NCBI GenBank assembly: GCA_018398765.1
Contig: JAHBMJ010003540.1
Coordinates: 18,613-82,612, forward strand
Source: Chromera velia
Taxonomy: Eukaryota; Sar; Chromeraceae
Direction: 5' to 3'
DNA length: 64,000 nucleotides
This document shows, piece by piece, positions 52,501 to 63,588 of this stretch. The translations under genes were made by a program, and so were the position numbers. The first letter of the stretch is position 1, and every line of letters starts with the position of its first letter. Under the pieces are notes generated by a model that was given only the letters and a program-made list of their open reading frames with translations, did not search any database and had not been told where the DNA came from.

Positions 52501-55500
52501 GTTCTTCTCGATCTCCCCGATTGAGGCGAAGTTGATGGACCCCCAGCAGCGACACGTGCTGGAGGTTGCTTTTGAGGCGATGTCGCATGCAGGACACTCG
52601 CGAGAGTCATTGCGGGACTCTTCCACGGGTGTGTATGTGGGCTGTATGGGCAACGATTGGGCTGCGACGGATGTGGAAGGGAAGGGCAGTGCCCTTGCCA
52701 CGACGGGCACAGCGCAGTCGATTCTGTCCAACCGAGTGTCATTCGTCTTTGGGCTGAAGGGGCCCTCGATGACGGTGGACACCGCGTGCTCATCCGCCTT
52801 GGTAGCGCTGGATATGGGGATGCAGCACTTGCGTCACGGTGGCTGCTCTTCTGCTCTGGTGGCTGCTGTGAACCTGCTTCTGAGTCCCCGCATGTTTGTT
52901 GGGTGCTGCAAGGCGCGCATGCTGTCTCCTGAAGCGCGTTGCAAGACTTTTGACGCAAGCGCCAACGGGTACGCGCGGGGAGAGGGTGTGGGTGCAGTGG
53001 TTGTTCAGCGGCTGTGTGACGCGCGGGAGCAGAAGAAGCCCGTGTTTGCGGTGGTGCGGGGTTCTTCAGTGAATCATGACGGGCGGTCTGCATCTCTGAC
53101 GGCCCCGAACGGTCCATCCCAGCAAGAGGTGATCCGTTCAGCTCTGCGGGACGGGGGAGTGAGGGCGTCGGAGGTGTGCTTTGTGGAGGCGCACGGAACG
53201 GGGACGGCGTTGGGGGACCCGATCGAGGTGGGAGCCCTGAAGGCCGTGTACGGAGAGGGCAGGGGACAGGATGTGCCTCTGGTTGTGGGTGCGTTGAAGA
53301 CGAACTTCGGGCACCTGGAGGGGGCGGCGGGGATTGCCGGCTTCATCAAGCTGGTTCTCGTTCTCCAACAGCGCTGTGCACCCCCGAACCTGCACCTGAA
53401 GACGGTGAACCCTCACCTTGATCTGGACGGTTTTCCGGTGGTCTTTCCCTCGGAGCCTACACCGATCGGCGTTGGCCGCGGTGTGTATGGTGTGGGGATT
53501 GGAGAAAGGGAGAGGCTGATTGGTGCGGTGTCGTCATTCGGTTTTGGAGGGACGAATGCACACGTGGTGGTGGAGGCAGGGGACTCTCTGATCCATGTAG
53601 ATATGGAGGACGAAAAAGACGGAGAAGAAAGAAAAACAAAGAGCGCCGAAATGTGCAAGGTCCATTCGTCTGATCCTTCACATCGTCGTAAGATTGCCTT
53701 TTTGTTTACAGGACAGGGAGCCCAATTTGTGGGAATGTGCAAGGAACTGTACGAGAACGAGAACGTTTTCCATCGCGTGATTGACCAGTGTGAGAGACTG
53801 TTGATGGAGCGAGCGCTCCTTGACTTCCCCCTGACTGAACTCCTCTTCCCAGCCTCCCGCAACGACATAGCTGCAGCAGAAGCGAAGATTCACCAGACGA
53901 AGTACTCTCAGCCTGCGCTGTTTGCCGTCGAGACAGCCCTGTGCGAGCTGTGGAGGTCAAAAGGGGTAGAGCCTGACGTTGTTATGGGGCACAGTCTTGG
54001 TGAGTACCCAGCGGCAGTAGCGAGCGGCGTGATGTCTTTGGAGGATGGGCTGCGTCTAGTTGCAAAGCGCGCACGGTTGATGGAGGAGACCCCTGGCAGC
54101 GACGGTGTGATGGCTGCCTGTCATGCAAGCGAGGAGGAGGTGCTGGAGGCCATTGAGGCTGCAAAGCGGCATGGGTTGGATGCCGAGGGTGTGGCAGTAG
54201 CTGCTGTCAACGGGCCGCGGTCAGTGGTAATTTCCGGTCCTCGCGCAGGTGTCGAGGCAGTGCTGTCTGGTATGGGTCTCGAGGGTCGAGCAAAGTTCCT
54301 CTCCGTCTCGCATGCCTTCCACTCCCCTCTGATGCGCTCTGCGTCCAGTCGATATGCACCAGTGCTTTCAGAAGTGATCGCACAGAATGGCCTGAAGGCG
54401 CCTTGTGAGAATATGCACATGGTTTCGACTGTAACAGGAGCTCTGGCTTCTACAAGCGAGTTGACACGTGCTGAGTACTGGCTTTCTCAGATTGAGAGAC
54501 CAGTTCGGTTTGCAGATGCGGTTCGGGAGTGTGTGGAGAGTCTCGAGTGTTCGGTGATTGTGGAGGTTGGCCCGCAACCGGTTCTTGTGAACATGGGACG
54601 ACAGTGCTTGGCATCTGCGTCCTTGAATGGGAGTTCGGTCGGGTGGGTGTCCTCACTCACGCCTTCTGATGGTGGCAGGTCTTTCAAAGACGCACTGGCG
54701 GAAGTCCAGAGGCTTGCTCAATCTGAGGGGGTTCCTCAGTCAGCAGAGGTTGAGTCCGCTGCTGCTGCAGCTGCTCTCGGGGGCCTTGACAAATGGAAGC
54801 ACAAATCATTCCCTTTCGCGCCGCTGTCCCATCCTCTTGTTGGCAGATTGAGGAGGGAGACAGGCAGGGCTCGAATCTTTGAGTGCACATTGAGGAGAGA
54901 TGTGCGTAGGTTGCTTGAAGATTATCGAGTGCGCGACATGGCCTCGATGCCGGGCGCGGCATTCATCGAGATGATTGGGGCCTATGCGTCTGCAAATGCA
55001 GACAGTGTGGAGACTCCGAATGCTTCTGTTGACAGAGCCCCCAAGAGGGCTTTGGCGGTTGTGTCTCTGAACGACGTGGAGTTTGATCAGCAGCTGGTTC
55101 TCCCTCAAGGCGAACAAGACGAAGCGTGGAGAACCTTGAGAGTCGAAGTGAGTCCCGACAATTTGGTCACCGTCTCTTCACGCCCGGGACTTCCCGGTGC
55201 TGAAGAAACGATGGGCGAGAACGACGAATCCTACTGGGACGACCATGCACGGTGTTCAATCAGCAACCCGATCTCTCTTGGAACTCCAGACGACGCCTTC
55301 GAGATCTCTCATGTAGACATGTCCGCATTTGTTTCGTCCTTCTGTCAGACGAAGGGATTTGAGATCGAGGAGTATTTCGACACTGCTGCCCAAATGGGTC
55401 CTTCATGCGGTCCTCGTTTCAGGGGACTGGCCTCTCTGTGGGGGCACAAGGAAGGAGCAGACGAAGGACTTGCATGCCTCCGTCTACCCCAAGGTCTTGC

Positions 55501-58500
55501 CTTGGAGGAGCTTGACCGTTCCTTCCGGGTCCACCCTGCTGTTCTGGATGCCTCTTTCCAGGCTGCAAACGCGACTTTTCTGCTCTCCCAAAAGGAGTTG
55601 GTAAAGGAGGGTGCCAGCCAGCGAGGCCGCAAGCCACTGATGGTCCTCGTAGGTGCAGACAAAGTGACGCTCGGGTGTTTGTATCCCAATGAGAGCCAAG
55701 CGGATGTCTGGGCTCACATTCGCATGCTCCGCCGTTCCTCGGAAAACGCCTCGTTTGATGTCCGCATGTTCACCCAGAGTGGACGTGTCTTCACTGAGGT
55801 TTTCGGCCTGCACCTTCGACCCATCGACCTCTCTCGTCGCGCACCCCCCATTCCACGGGAGCTGCTGTGGGAGGCGAAGTGGACGAAAATCGCAAAGGCC
55901 GATGTTGCAACCGAAGAGTGTTCTCAGGTCGTATTGCCCCCTTTTCTTTTTCTCGGCGGTCCCCCTGAAGCCTCCGAAGAGCTTGCGCGACTGCACCCTG
56001 GTTCGAAAGTGGTTCCGTCAGGGAGCGTCCCCGAGGGGGAGGCGCTGGTCGAGTTGCTGAAGAGTGTAAACTGGGCAGAGGTTCTGTACCTTGGTGCCCT
56101 TACATCCTCTCCTGTCCCCCCAGAGGGAAATGTTGTGGACGCTGCCGTTGCAGTCTTGTGGGAGGGGACACAGCTGCTGCAGGCCCTTCTGTCTCCCACC
56201 TGGCCCAGAGGCGTGCAGCGACCCCGAACGGTCAGATTTGTTTCTGCAGCAGCAACTGATGCCCATTGCGGCTTCCCGGTGCACGGTGGTGTACTCGGGC
56301 TGGCTCGCTCTGCCGCGTTGGAGCTCCAGATGGTGGGGGGCAGGGTTGGAACAGCCTTTGTTGATACCTCTTCGGGGATTCCGGGGGCAGTTTACGACCT
56401 TGTCCGTCTGACAGGAAGAGGAAACGACAAGGCGCACTTCGAGAACGAGGTGCTCGTGCGAGATGGGGGCATTCAGGCACTCCGGTTAACACCGAGCGGT
56501 CTGTCTGTCAGAGGACCGCTCGAGCTTCATGTGTCGGAATGTGCAGAGGTCTCAGGCGGAGCCACTGAGTGTGAAGGACCGGGGATGTCGGTGCGGCTGA
56601 GAGCACAAGCGGTGTCGGAGGTTCGGGCAGCGAATTTGGGGAGCGACCTGCTTGAGGTTCGCGTGCGAGCTGTGTGCCTGAGCTCGCGGGACCTCAAAAT
56701 TTTGTCAATTGGGACGTCAGAGCGAGACGGTCAGTCGTTCCGCAACACTCTTAGGAAGACAGTGGGTGGGTTGGAGGTTGGGAAATGAGGATGAAGAAGA
56801 GATTGCGCGCGGCCGGGAGTTGTTCAGGCAGTTGTGTGATGTTTATTCAGGCAGTCAGGCAGCACGATCGAGACGTATGCAGTCAAAAGGTCATGCAGTC
56901 ACCCGAATGCGCCCTCTTCTCCTCCCGAGGTTCGTTTTTCCTCTCCCGCGCTCTGTTTTGTACATGCCTTCTCTGTCGTCGTTCTCTCGCAGGTCGAACC
57001 GGTCTTATTCGTTCCTTTGCGGGCACGGTGACGCGTGTGGGCACGGCGGTGACGGGCGTCGGGGTGGGTGACGACGTTTTCGGGTTGGCCTCTGATTGCC
57101 TGAAGACACTGACAGTCACGTCGCGGTGTCTGGTAGCGAGGAAGCCTCGATATCTGACGTTCGAGGAGGCGGCGGCGCTCCCGTCGGCCGCGGCAGCGAC
57201 TGTGGAGCCGTTGCTGCAGCCGTTCGTGTGTGGTATGGGGGCGTCTGTGACTGCGGTAGAGAGCGGGTGTGAGGTGGAAGCCTCAGCGGTGTCTGTGCTT
57301 CTCGAATGCGTGGCACTTTTAGTGGAGAAAGGAGATCAGGAAAGAGGCAATACAGCACTGAGTTTGCAGAAGGCTCTTCGAGTGCGCGCGTTCGATGTCA
57401 GCAGCACCGATGAGGCGGGGGGCACGGACGGTGCATCAGCAGCGTTCCGGTACTTGCAGTCTTCAAGCGCGAAGAGAGAAAGAAATGAGAGTGGCGGAGA
57501 CACGCCATGGGAGGGCGCTTGTGAGAGCGAGAGGGCAGTGATGTCCTTTCCCAGCTGCATTGAGGCTCCTCGGGGTTGTTTGCAGTCCGGTGAGGGCTGT
57601 CAACGCAGTGAGGCTGAGTCTGGGTCCGAGGGTGAAGTCGGGTGCACGTATATCGTGACGGGGGGTCTTGGGGGTTTGGGTCTGTTGGTAGCGAAGTGGC
57701 TGGTGGGTGAGGGTGCGAAGCGGATAGTTCTTGTGTCTCGGCGGTCAGCTCCGGACGCTGAGACGGCGAGGGGAGATTTGATGAAGCGCCTACATCGTGC
57801 GTCGATGGGTGCTGAGTCGGGAGAGGGAGTGGAGGTGGAGGTGCGTTCGTGTGATGTGTCGTTGGCAGAGAATTGCGAGAGACTTCTGCAGAGCGTTTGT
57901 CGCAGGGGAACAGGAGAGTTTGACCGTGAGGATGGGGAACAGGGCGTGAATGGAGGTTTTCGGGGGCGTTTGGGCATCGTGCACTGTGCAGGAGTGCTTG
58001 CAGATGCACAGTTAAGGAACCAGACAGAGGGCAGCGTCCGCCAGGTGTTCGCCTCGAAGGTCCGTTGTAGTCAGGCGGTCGGGTGAGGGGAAAGAGGGAG
58101 GAAGGGCTGGGGGTGTGGATGAAAGGTGAAAACACAAGGAGATTTGATGGTACGAATACTCGTCTCATTCATCCGCCTTTCTGTGTGTCTGGGTGTGCGT
58201 GCAGGTGATGGGGGGATGGAACCTTCACACGGCGCTGCATCGTTTGGGTCTGGAGGAGAGACTGGAGACGTTTGTGTTGTTCTCGTCGGTAGCGTCCCTG
58301 TTCGGTAACTTCGGACAGGCTAATTACGCGGCTGCGAACGCTGCTCTGGACTCTCTCGCAGCATTCCGCGTTCAGCATGGACTGCGTGCGGTGAGCATCC
58401 AGTGGGGCCCGTGGGAAGAGCAGGGCATGGCTGCGGGGGCGGCTGTGCGGGAGAAGTACCGTCTCGCAGGTTACGTCGGCATCAGCAACGAGCTGGGGCT

Positions 58501-61500
58501 GCGTGTGTTGGGGGAGGCAATGCGCGCATCTCTGTGTGGGCGTTCTCCTCGGCCAGCAGTGATTGGTTGTCAGCAAATCAGATGGGGGCCGTTCCTGCAG
58601 AGATATGAGGTCGTCCCTCCTTTCTTCTGCGAAGTTCTAAAGGGCGTGGAGAGGGGAGCCCGAGATCCGATCGTTCCGTCAGAGCTGCAGACTGCTCTTT
58701 CGGAGATGTCGAGTGATGAGCTGAGGAAGCACGTGAGCAGCGTGGCTGTGGAGACGGCGAGTCAGGTGCTCGGGGGTTCGGCCTCAGAGTTGCCCCCGAT
58801 GGACGCCCCCCTGCAGGATCTGGGGATCGACTCGCTGGGGGCGGTGGAGTTTCGAAGCGCCTTCCAAAAGAAGCTGGGAGTACGTCTCCCTATCTCGGCC
58901 ATGTTTGAGTACCCCACCCTTGACGGACTGATCGGGTGCGTGTGCGATCTGATCTCGGCATCAGGCGGGGTTGGGGTCTCTGAGGGAGTCAAACGGGAGG
59001 GCCCGAGAAACGGTGAGAGAGGGCCCTCGTCGTTAGGCCTGTCGCTTGAAGAGTCCCGGAGACGGGGGAAGGCATCCGGTGTTCTTCATCCGATTGATGA
59101 CATCGAGACCCTCTGCAGTGAGGTCTCTTTCGAGGCTTCCAAAGCCCTGCCCCCAAAGCCCATTGCGGAGGTTCGAAATGTTCTTCTCACAGGTGTGACG
59201 GGCTTGGTTGGCCGATTCCAGCTGAAGTCTCTCCTTGAGATGAGCGAAATACCGGAATTGCGCGTCCACTGCCTCGTCAGAGCGTCCGACCGTGAGGCTG
59301 CGCTCGACCGCATCGAGAGCGCAATGTTGGAGGCGAACATCTGGAAGCCAACGTATGCCTCCCAGATTGTGCCCCTCCCTGGGGACCTCTCCGAGAAGAA
59401 ACTGGGGCTGAGTGAAGACCAATTCAGAAGCCTATGTCGGGAGATTGACATTGTCTACCACACAGGAGCTGACGTCAGTCTAGTCGGAGACTACGCACGT
59501 CTCCGAAAACCAAATGTCCTGCCAACCCAGACCGTGATCGATCTCTGCACGACACATCGTTTGAAGCCTCTGCATTTCGTCTCCACCCTTGCCATCTGGC
59601 CAGCCTTCTTTGCATTCTTCAGCAAAGAGTTCGCGGGTCGAATAGTGCCGGAGGACGGCTCCGCACCCGACCCCGAAGAAATGCAGAGGCATTTTCCTCC
59701 ACAGATGGTCGGCTATCCATGGTCGAAGATGGGTGCAGAGATGATTCTCAACAGAGCACGCGATCTCGGGCTTCCGGTCGCTGTCTACAGACTTCCCAGC
59801 GTCTACGTGGCCTGGGAGTCGGGGTACACGAACACGAATAGCGGCGACTTTGCTTCAGTCATGACAATTGCGGCCATGCAAGAGGGCTGCTTCCCTCGAT
59901 CTGTCAACTCGGCGCCCTTCACTCCCGTCGACACGATCGCTCAGATGATTGTGGGTCAGCTAGCAAGCCGGTGAGAAGGTTCCTCGGACTCTTTCTTGTT
60001 TGCTTGAATGAAATCACCTTCACGCTGCAAATGATGCACGAAAGGAGAGAAGAAATGGAAGTTAGAGAGATGGAGAGAACATTAGAAAGAGGTTGCTTGC
60101 AAGCTTTCTCACCCTTGTCGTAGAATGAACTCACTTGTGCAACCCGGTCTTGCCTTGTTCGGACTCGTCATCCGCCTCTAGCCGCTGTGACCTCTCTCCA
60201 GCCAGCTCCCGCTGTTTATCTGTGTTCTTGTGCGTGTGGGTGTTCGTGCAGGTGGAGGTCTCACTGCTGGAGAATCGGAAGCACTGGATGTATCACCTAA
60301 TCAACACACGGACCATCAGCCAGTCAGTTGGTGATTTATACTCTACAAGAGATGTGTTGTGGGTCATTTGTTTTTTCTGGATTCTCGCAGCGTTTTTGTG
60401 AGATAGAGATCTGACAGAGAATGAGGGAGAGGGTGTCCCCTGCGTCTGCTTGAACTGACGATTGAAGGACAGCAAAGAAAAGCAGGGCAGGGTCTCGCTT
60501 GATCGCAGTGCGTTGATCCTCAGTCAGATCATGGTTTTGGGGCCGAGCATGGAGTCTTCATTTGCTTCACACAAGAATCTGTACCCGTTCCTCTCCCTCT
60601 TGTGAGGAAGGTGCAGGTTTGAACAGGAACATTGGGCTGCAGGAGTTGGTCTCTCTCTGAAGGGCGTCTCCTTTGAAGAATTTGAGAAGACCATTCAAGC
60701 AAGAGGGGCAGAATCCCCCCTCCTGAAGTTTCTGCCTCTCATGCATGTACGTCAGTCAGTGAGTCAACTCGTGATTGTTCCTTTTTTCTTCTGCAGGTCC
60801 CCTGTTCAGCCCTCTGTCTCTGTCCTCTCTGTCTCTGCATGTCCCTGCGTCCTTACTTCTCTTTCACATTCGTGTCCGGGAGTCACTTTTCCTCGATCTC
60901 GCTAAGAGGGCGCTTCATCGAGTGCGATTTTTTTCAATGGGGATGTATATGTGGGGATCCCCAGCTCTGTCCTGTTTCCTGGTATTTGTAACCTCTGAGT
61001 GATGAATTCATTCTCGACCGTCTTCTTCTTCTTCTTCTCCTTCTTCTTCTCCTTCTCCTTCTCCTTCTGCTTCTTCTTCTTCTGCATAGCTACATTCAGT
61101 AAAATAAGAAGTCATGAATGAAACTCCCTCGACTCATCAGTGAGTAGGTATGATCATGCTGTTAATTCAGGCTCTCTTTTTCTTTCTGCATGTGAGAATT
61201 TGAACTTCAAGTCCCTCCCGACTTTTTAAACTAAGGCATCGTCCAGCATCGTCCTTCTTGACCTATGGTCTAGAGCATTAGCACGCAAGAGGAGCTGTCG
61301 TTGTGCGATCAGGTCAAAGGCTTCATGGTACTATTAATAATCGCTTTTGGCTGAAGAATTCCCCTCTCCCTTCCCTGTGCAGCACTGGAGGCCCTACTGG
61401 TATGAGGTGGACAGGGAGACGGAGGCCAGACGGGACCCCTTCCCCGTCTGCACAGAGAACATCTTCGAGGACCTCCCGCACATGAGTTGGCCCTCCGGGG

Positions 61501-63588
61501 AGGATGTGCTCATGCGTTCATTCGTCTTCTGCTGCGAGCGGGGACTCTACAAGCCTGACTCGCGGGCTGTTCGTCTCGATCCACAGAGCATTCTGCAGAG
61601 TGCTGCTCGTTGCCTTCAGGAGAGAGCGGTTGAGAGTCCCTCCATGCCCCAGTGGGCAGGATCACGGAGCGTCAAAGACTCTGTCGAAGAGGCGCTTGCG
61701 GTTCTTTGCGAGTCGACTTCCCGACTCTCGAGGCCTGCTGACTCAGAGAAAACAGGGGAGAGTCCAACCGAGACAGAGCAGACGGCTTCTACCTCATCCT
61801 CACTATCGCCTCGTGCCCCTGTGTCGTGCGGGATGAGCCTGAACTTCCAGGGACGTTTCGCTCTCCTCTCACGGTGTCGGCAGATGGCTGGCAACTTGAT
61901 GTGGATGGCAGAGGCAGAAAGACGCCATCCTGAGATTCGAAATGTGAAGGTCGCGCCTCCTCTGGTCATTCTGAGCTCCTCCAGAGTGGCAGGCCAGCTG
62001 CTCCTCCGCCTCCTCTCGGAGGATCCGCGAAACTGCGCGCCTGCCTTCTGCGAGATGGCAGCTCCGTACGGACCGGATGGCTCCTTTCTTCAGACCCTGG
62101 AGAGGCCGAATGAGCTTCGTTCTCTCTCTTCAGAACCAACGTGGTCGTTCGGTCACCGCGACAGCGAAAGTTTGAGAGACCCGAGGGTGCGATTTGCTCG
62201 CGAGCAGCTTGCCTTCATCCACGGCGGCCTGCCCTCATCAGACGCGGCGCAGCCTGAGTGGGACCGACTTGGATTGTTTGGCCCTTCGTTAGCGGATGAG
62301 GATTTCTGGATCCTCGAACATTCGCTCAGGTCTTTCTCCTTTCCTTTCGCGTTTGCGGTGTCGGAGTATCGAGAGTGGCTCTGTCGAGGGGGGTGCGCAG
62401 AAATGAGAGAAGCGTACAGGATTCATAAGAGATTCCTGCAGCACCTCCAGTGGCAGAGAGAGCGGAGATGGCGTGTGAACCAGACAGTCAAAGGGACGGA
62501 TGCATCTGCAACTTTCCATGGGGCACAGCTGATAGAAAATAGAAGTCCTTCATCATATACACCCTCATCGCGATCTCTTTTCCAACGGGACCCGAAGAGC
62601 GTGTCCCCTCGGGGGAAAGGTGGCGGGCTTGACCTGTCAGCGAGCCCGCAAGCGTGGGTTCTCCACAGTTCCCTTCACGCATCTGCTCTCGGTACTCTTC
62701 TTGCTGAGTATCCAGACGCACAAATCGTCTGTGTTCACACTGGAAGGTTGGCTTGTTTCTTATTGAAGTGCACTTTAGTTGTGCTTTTTGGGAAGAGTGC
62801 AGAAGGTTGTTTGTTTCAATGCCCAGCATGCAGGGTGATTCATTGACAGATCACCCGTATCGATTGGTGGTTTGTGTTCAGCAAGCCTCGGTCTCTGCTA
62901 TCGATTGGAGTGCACAGTTATGGATCATCAGCATGGAGGGACTTTCTCACTACGGGAGTCAAGCGGAAGAAGGAAGGCCGTACCAAGGGATCATGAATGC
63001 ATTAAGAGAATGAATGAATGAACGGGCTTTCTGTCTGTCTGCAGGAATGTCGAGCAGGAAATCGGTCAGTGGGCGGAGACGGCAGCAAGGATTCGACAGC
63101 GCTACTTCGAAGTCCCCGGCACAAGCCCTTCCGTGGCGGGCCCGGAGACTCTGGAGAGTCTGCGGTTAACCCGTGAGGCTCTGCAGTCGTTAAAAAAGAA
63201 ATGCCGGGAACAGGAGGGAAGTGAGATTGAGAACCTCCTTCAGTCGCGTCTCCTGCACGTGAGCTTTGATGATCTGATCAGGAATCCTGTGGCAGGCGCT
63301 GAGCGGCTGTACGGACAGTGCGGCTTCGAGATGAGTCGGGAGGCACGACGTCGCATGTGGGAATTTGTAAACGAGCACAGGTCGTTGCGGAATGCATTTT
63401 CGTTTGGTGAAGAAGAGACGGTTTGCGCCGGGGTGGGGTATCGTGTGCGGAGTGTTGCAATTACACTGCATCACCCCTGGCAGCAGCTTGCGTCTTTCAA
63501 GCCTTTTTTGCGATTTCTTGTGTTATTGATTGTTGTTTTCCTCTTGATTGTTTCCATCAGACCAGTAAACAGGCTCATCTGGCTTTGA
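46623..63588 (+). CDS. Type I PKS/FAS-like megasynthase with FAAL loading, reductase and sulfotransferase-like ends
   Basis: Exons: 46623-47747, 48113-48256, 48406-48526, 48687-48961, 49155-49520, 49682-56729, 56993-58059, 58205-about 59962, 60252-60322, 60617-60746, 61383-62746 and 63045-63588 (TGA), about 4,670 residues. The order is FAAL (residues ~1-680), ACP1 (Ser865), KS1 (Cys1116), ACP2 (Ser1471), KS2 (Cys1713), AT (Ser2115), DH (Tyr2425 in place of His), structural KR, ER remnant, KR (Ser3410, Tyr3423), ACP3 (Ser3592), thioester reductase (~3700-4035), sulfotransferase-like (~4036-4635) and a C-terminal membrane helix. It should load a fatty acid as acyl-AMP, extend it with malonyl units and release it by NADPH reduction. 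Phase is kept across the reductase/sulfotransferase junction (60746 to 61383), which supports one polypeptide; two adjacent genes remain possible. The donor near 59955-59970 is unresolved: phase 0 requires GTGGGT at 59951 or a GC donor at 59963. Confidence 0.85.
50090..50350 (+). other. ACP1 domain
   Basis: Phosphopantetheine attachment motif HGIDSMRAVEF, Ser at 50243-50245 (residue ~865). Preceded by a Ser-rich linker (49900-49960). It receives the acyl chain from the FAAL. Confidence 0.85.
50482..52185 (+). other. KS1-ACP2 extension unit without AT
   Basis: KS1 has Cys in VDSACSSSL (50996-50998), His in EAHGTGTALGDP and His in KTNIGHLEGAAG, so it looks fully catalytic. After the KS end motif (FGFGGTNAHVIL, about 51755-51790) only ~65 residues follow before ACP2 (LGIDSLGAVELR, Ser at 52061). 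There is no AT, KR, DH or ER in this unit. Confidence 0.85.
52276..54690 (+). other. KS2-AT didomain
   Basis: KS2: Cys in VDTACSSAL (52787-52789), His in EAHGTGTALGDP and KTNFGHLEGAAG. AT: FTGQGAQFVGM, GHSLGEY with Ser at 53993-53995, the conserved Arg in KRARLM, and HAFHSPLM. The HAFH motif is the malonyl-specific form (HAFH versus YASH). All catalytic residues are present. Confidence 0.85.
54780..57480 (+). other. Degenerate DH, structural KR and truncated ER
   Basis: The DH hot-dog fold is recognisable. The HxxxGxxxxP motif reads Y-R-V-R-D-M-A-S-M-P (54923-54952): His is replaced by Tyr and Gly by Asp. The second motif, HPAVLDASFQ (Asp at 55547), is kept. A structural KR half follows (VHGGVLGLARSAALE near 56280). 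The ER N-terminal half is present (VRVRAVCLSSRD, then GDDVFGL and FEEAAALP after the intron 56730-56992). The glycine-rich Rossmann segment is absent before an ER-like C-terminal remnant (AFRYLQS, near 57445). Confidence 0.75.
57640..58960 (+). other. KR and ACP3 domains
   Basis: KR: NADPH motif TGGLGGLGLLVA at 57658, Ser in FVLFSSVAS (58286), Tyr in NYAAANAALD (58325). LAD stands where B-type KRs carry LDD. The domain is split by the intron 58060-58204. ACP3: LGIDSLGAVEF with Ser at 58832; its DNA is nearly identical to that of ACP2. Confidence 0.85.
59160..60746 (+). other. Thioester reductase (R) domain
   Basis: Extended short-chain dehydrogenase of the Lys2/carboxylic-acid-reductase release type: NADPH loop TGVTGLVGRFQL at 59189, then FVSTLAIW and the catalytic pair Tyr/Lys in YPWSK (59714). 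The two small exons 60252-60322 and 60617-60746 carry the family's C-terminal HLINxRxxS and LSLKGVSFEEFE-type segments. It releases the chain as aldehyde or, with a second reduction, alcohol. Confidence 0.8.
61019..61084. repeat. (CTT)n / (CTTCTC)n tract
   Basis: Polypyrimidine trinucleotide-type repeat inside the 636-bp intron 60747-61382 of the megasynthase, between the reductase and sulfotransferase coding exons. Confidence 0.8.
61383..63588 (+). other. Sulfotransferase-like domain plus membrane helix
   Basis: Matches the Sulfotransfer_3 pattern: a PAPS-loop region at 61950-62010, HKRFLQHLQW near 62425, WVLHSSLH...LLAEYPDAQIVCVH (62655-62740), and LLHVSFDDLIRNP...RLYGQCGFEMS in the last exon. 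The PRSGTTLL loop is replaced by SRVAGQLL, and the KSP motif by HSS after an insert of ~60 residues. The C-terminus (63497-63560) is a hydrophobic helix of about 20 residues followed by a basic tail. Confidence 0.65.

Noticed and set aside
49591-55996. Minus-strand frames up to ~215 residues across the PKS exon
   Set aside because: Shadows of the 7-kb PKS exon, whose catalytic motifs fix the plus-strand frame.
60780-61002. Possible extra exon (GPLFSPLSLS...) between the reductase and sulfotransferase exons
   Set aside because: It does not fit the phase of the preceding exon (ending at 60746) and is pyrimidine-rich like intron. Direct joining 60746 to 61383 keeps phase 0.
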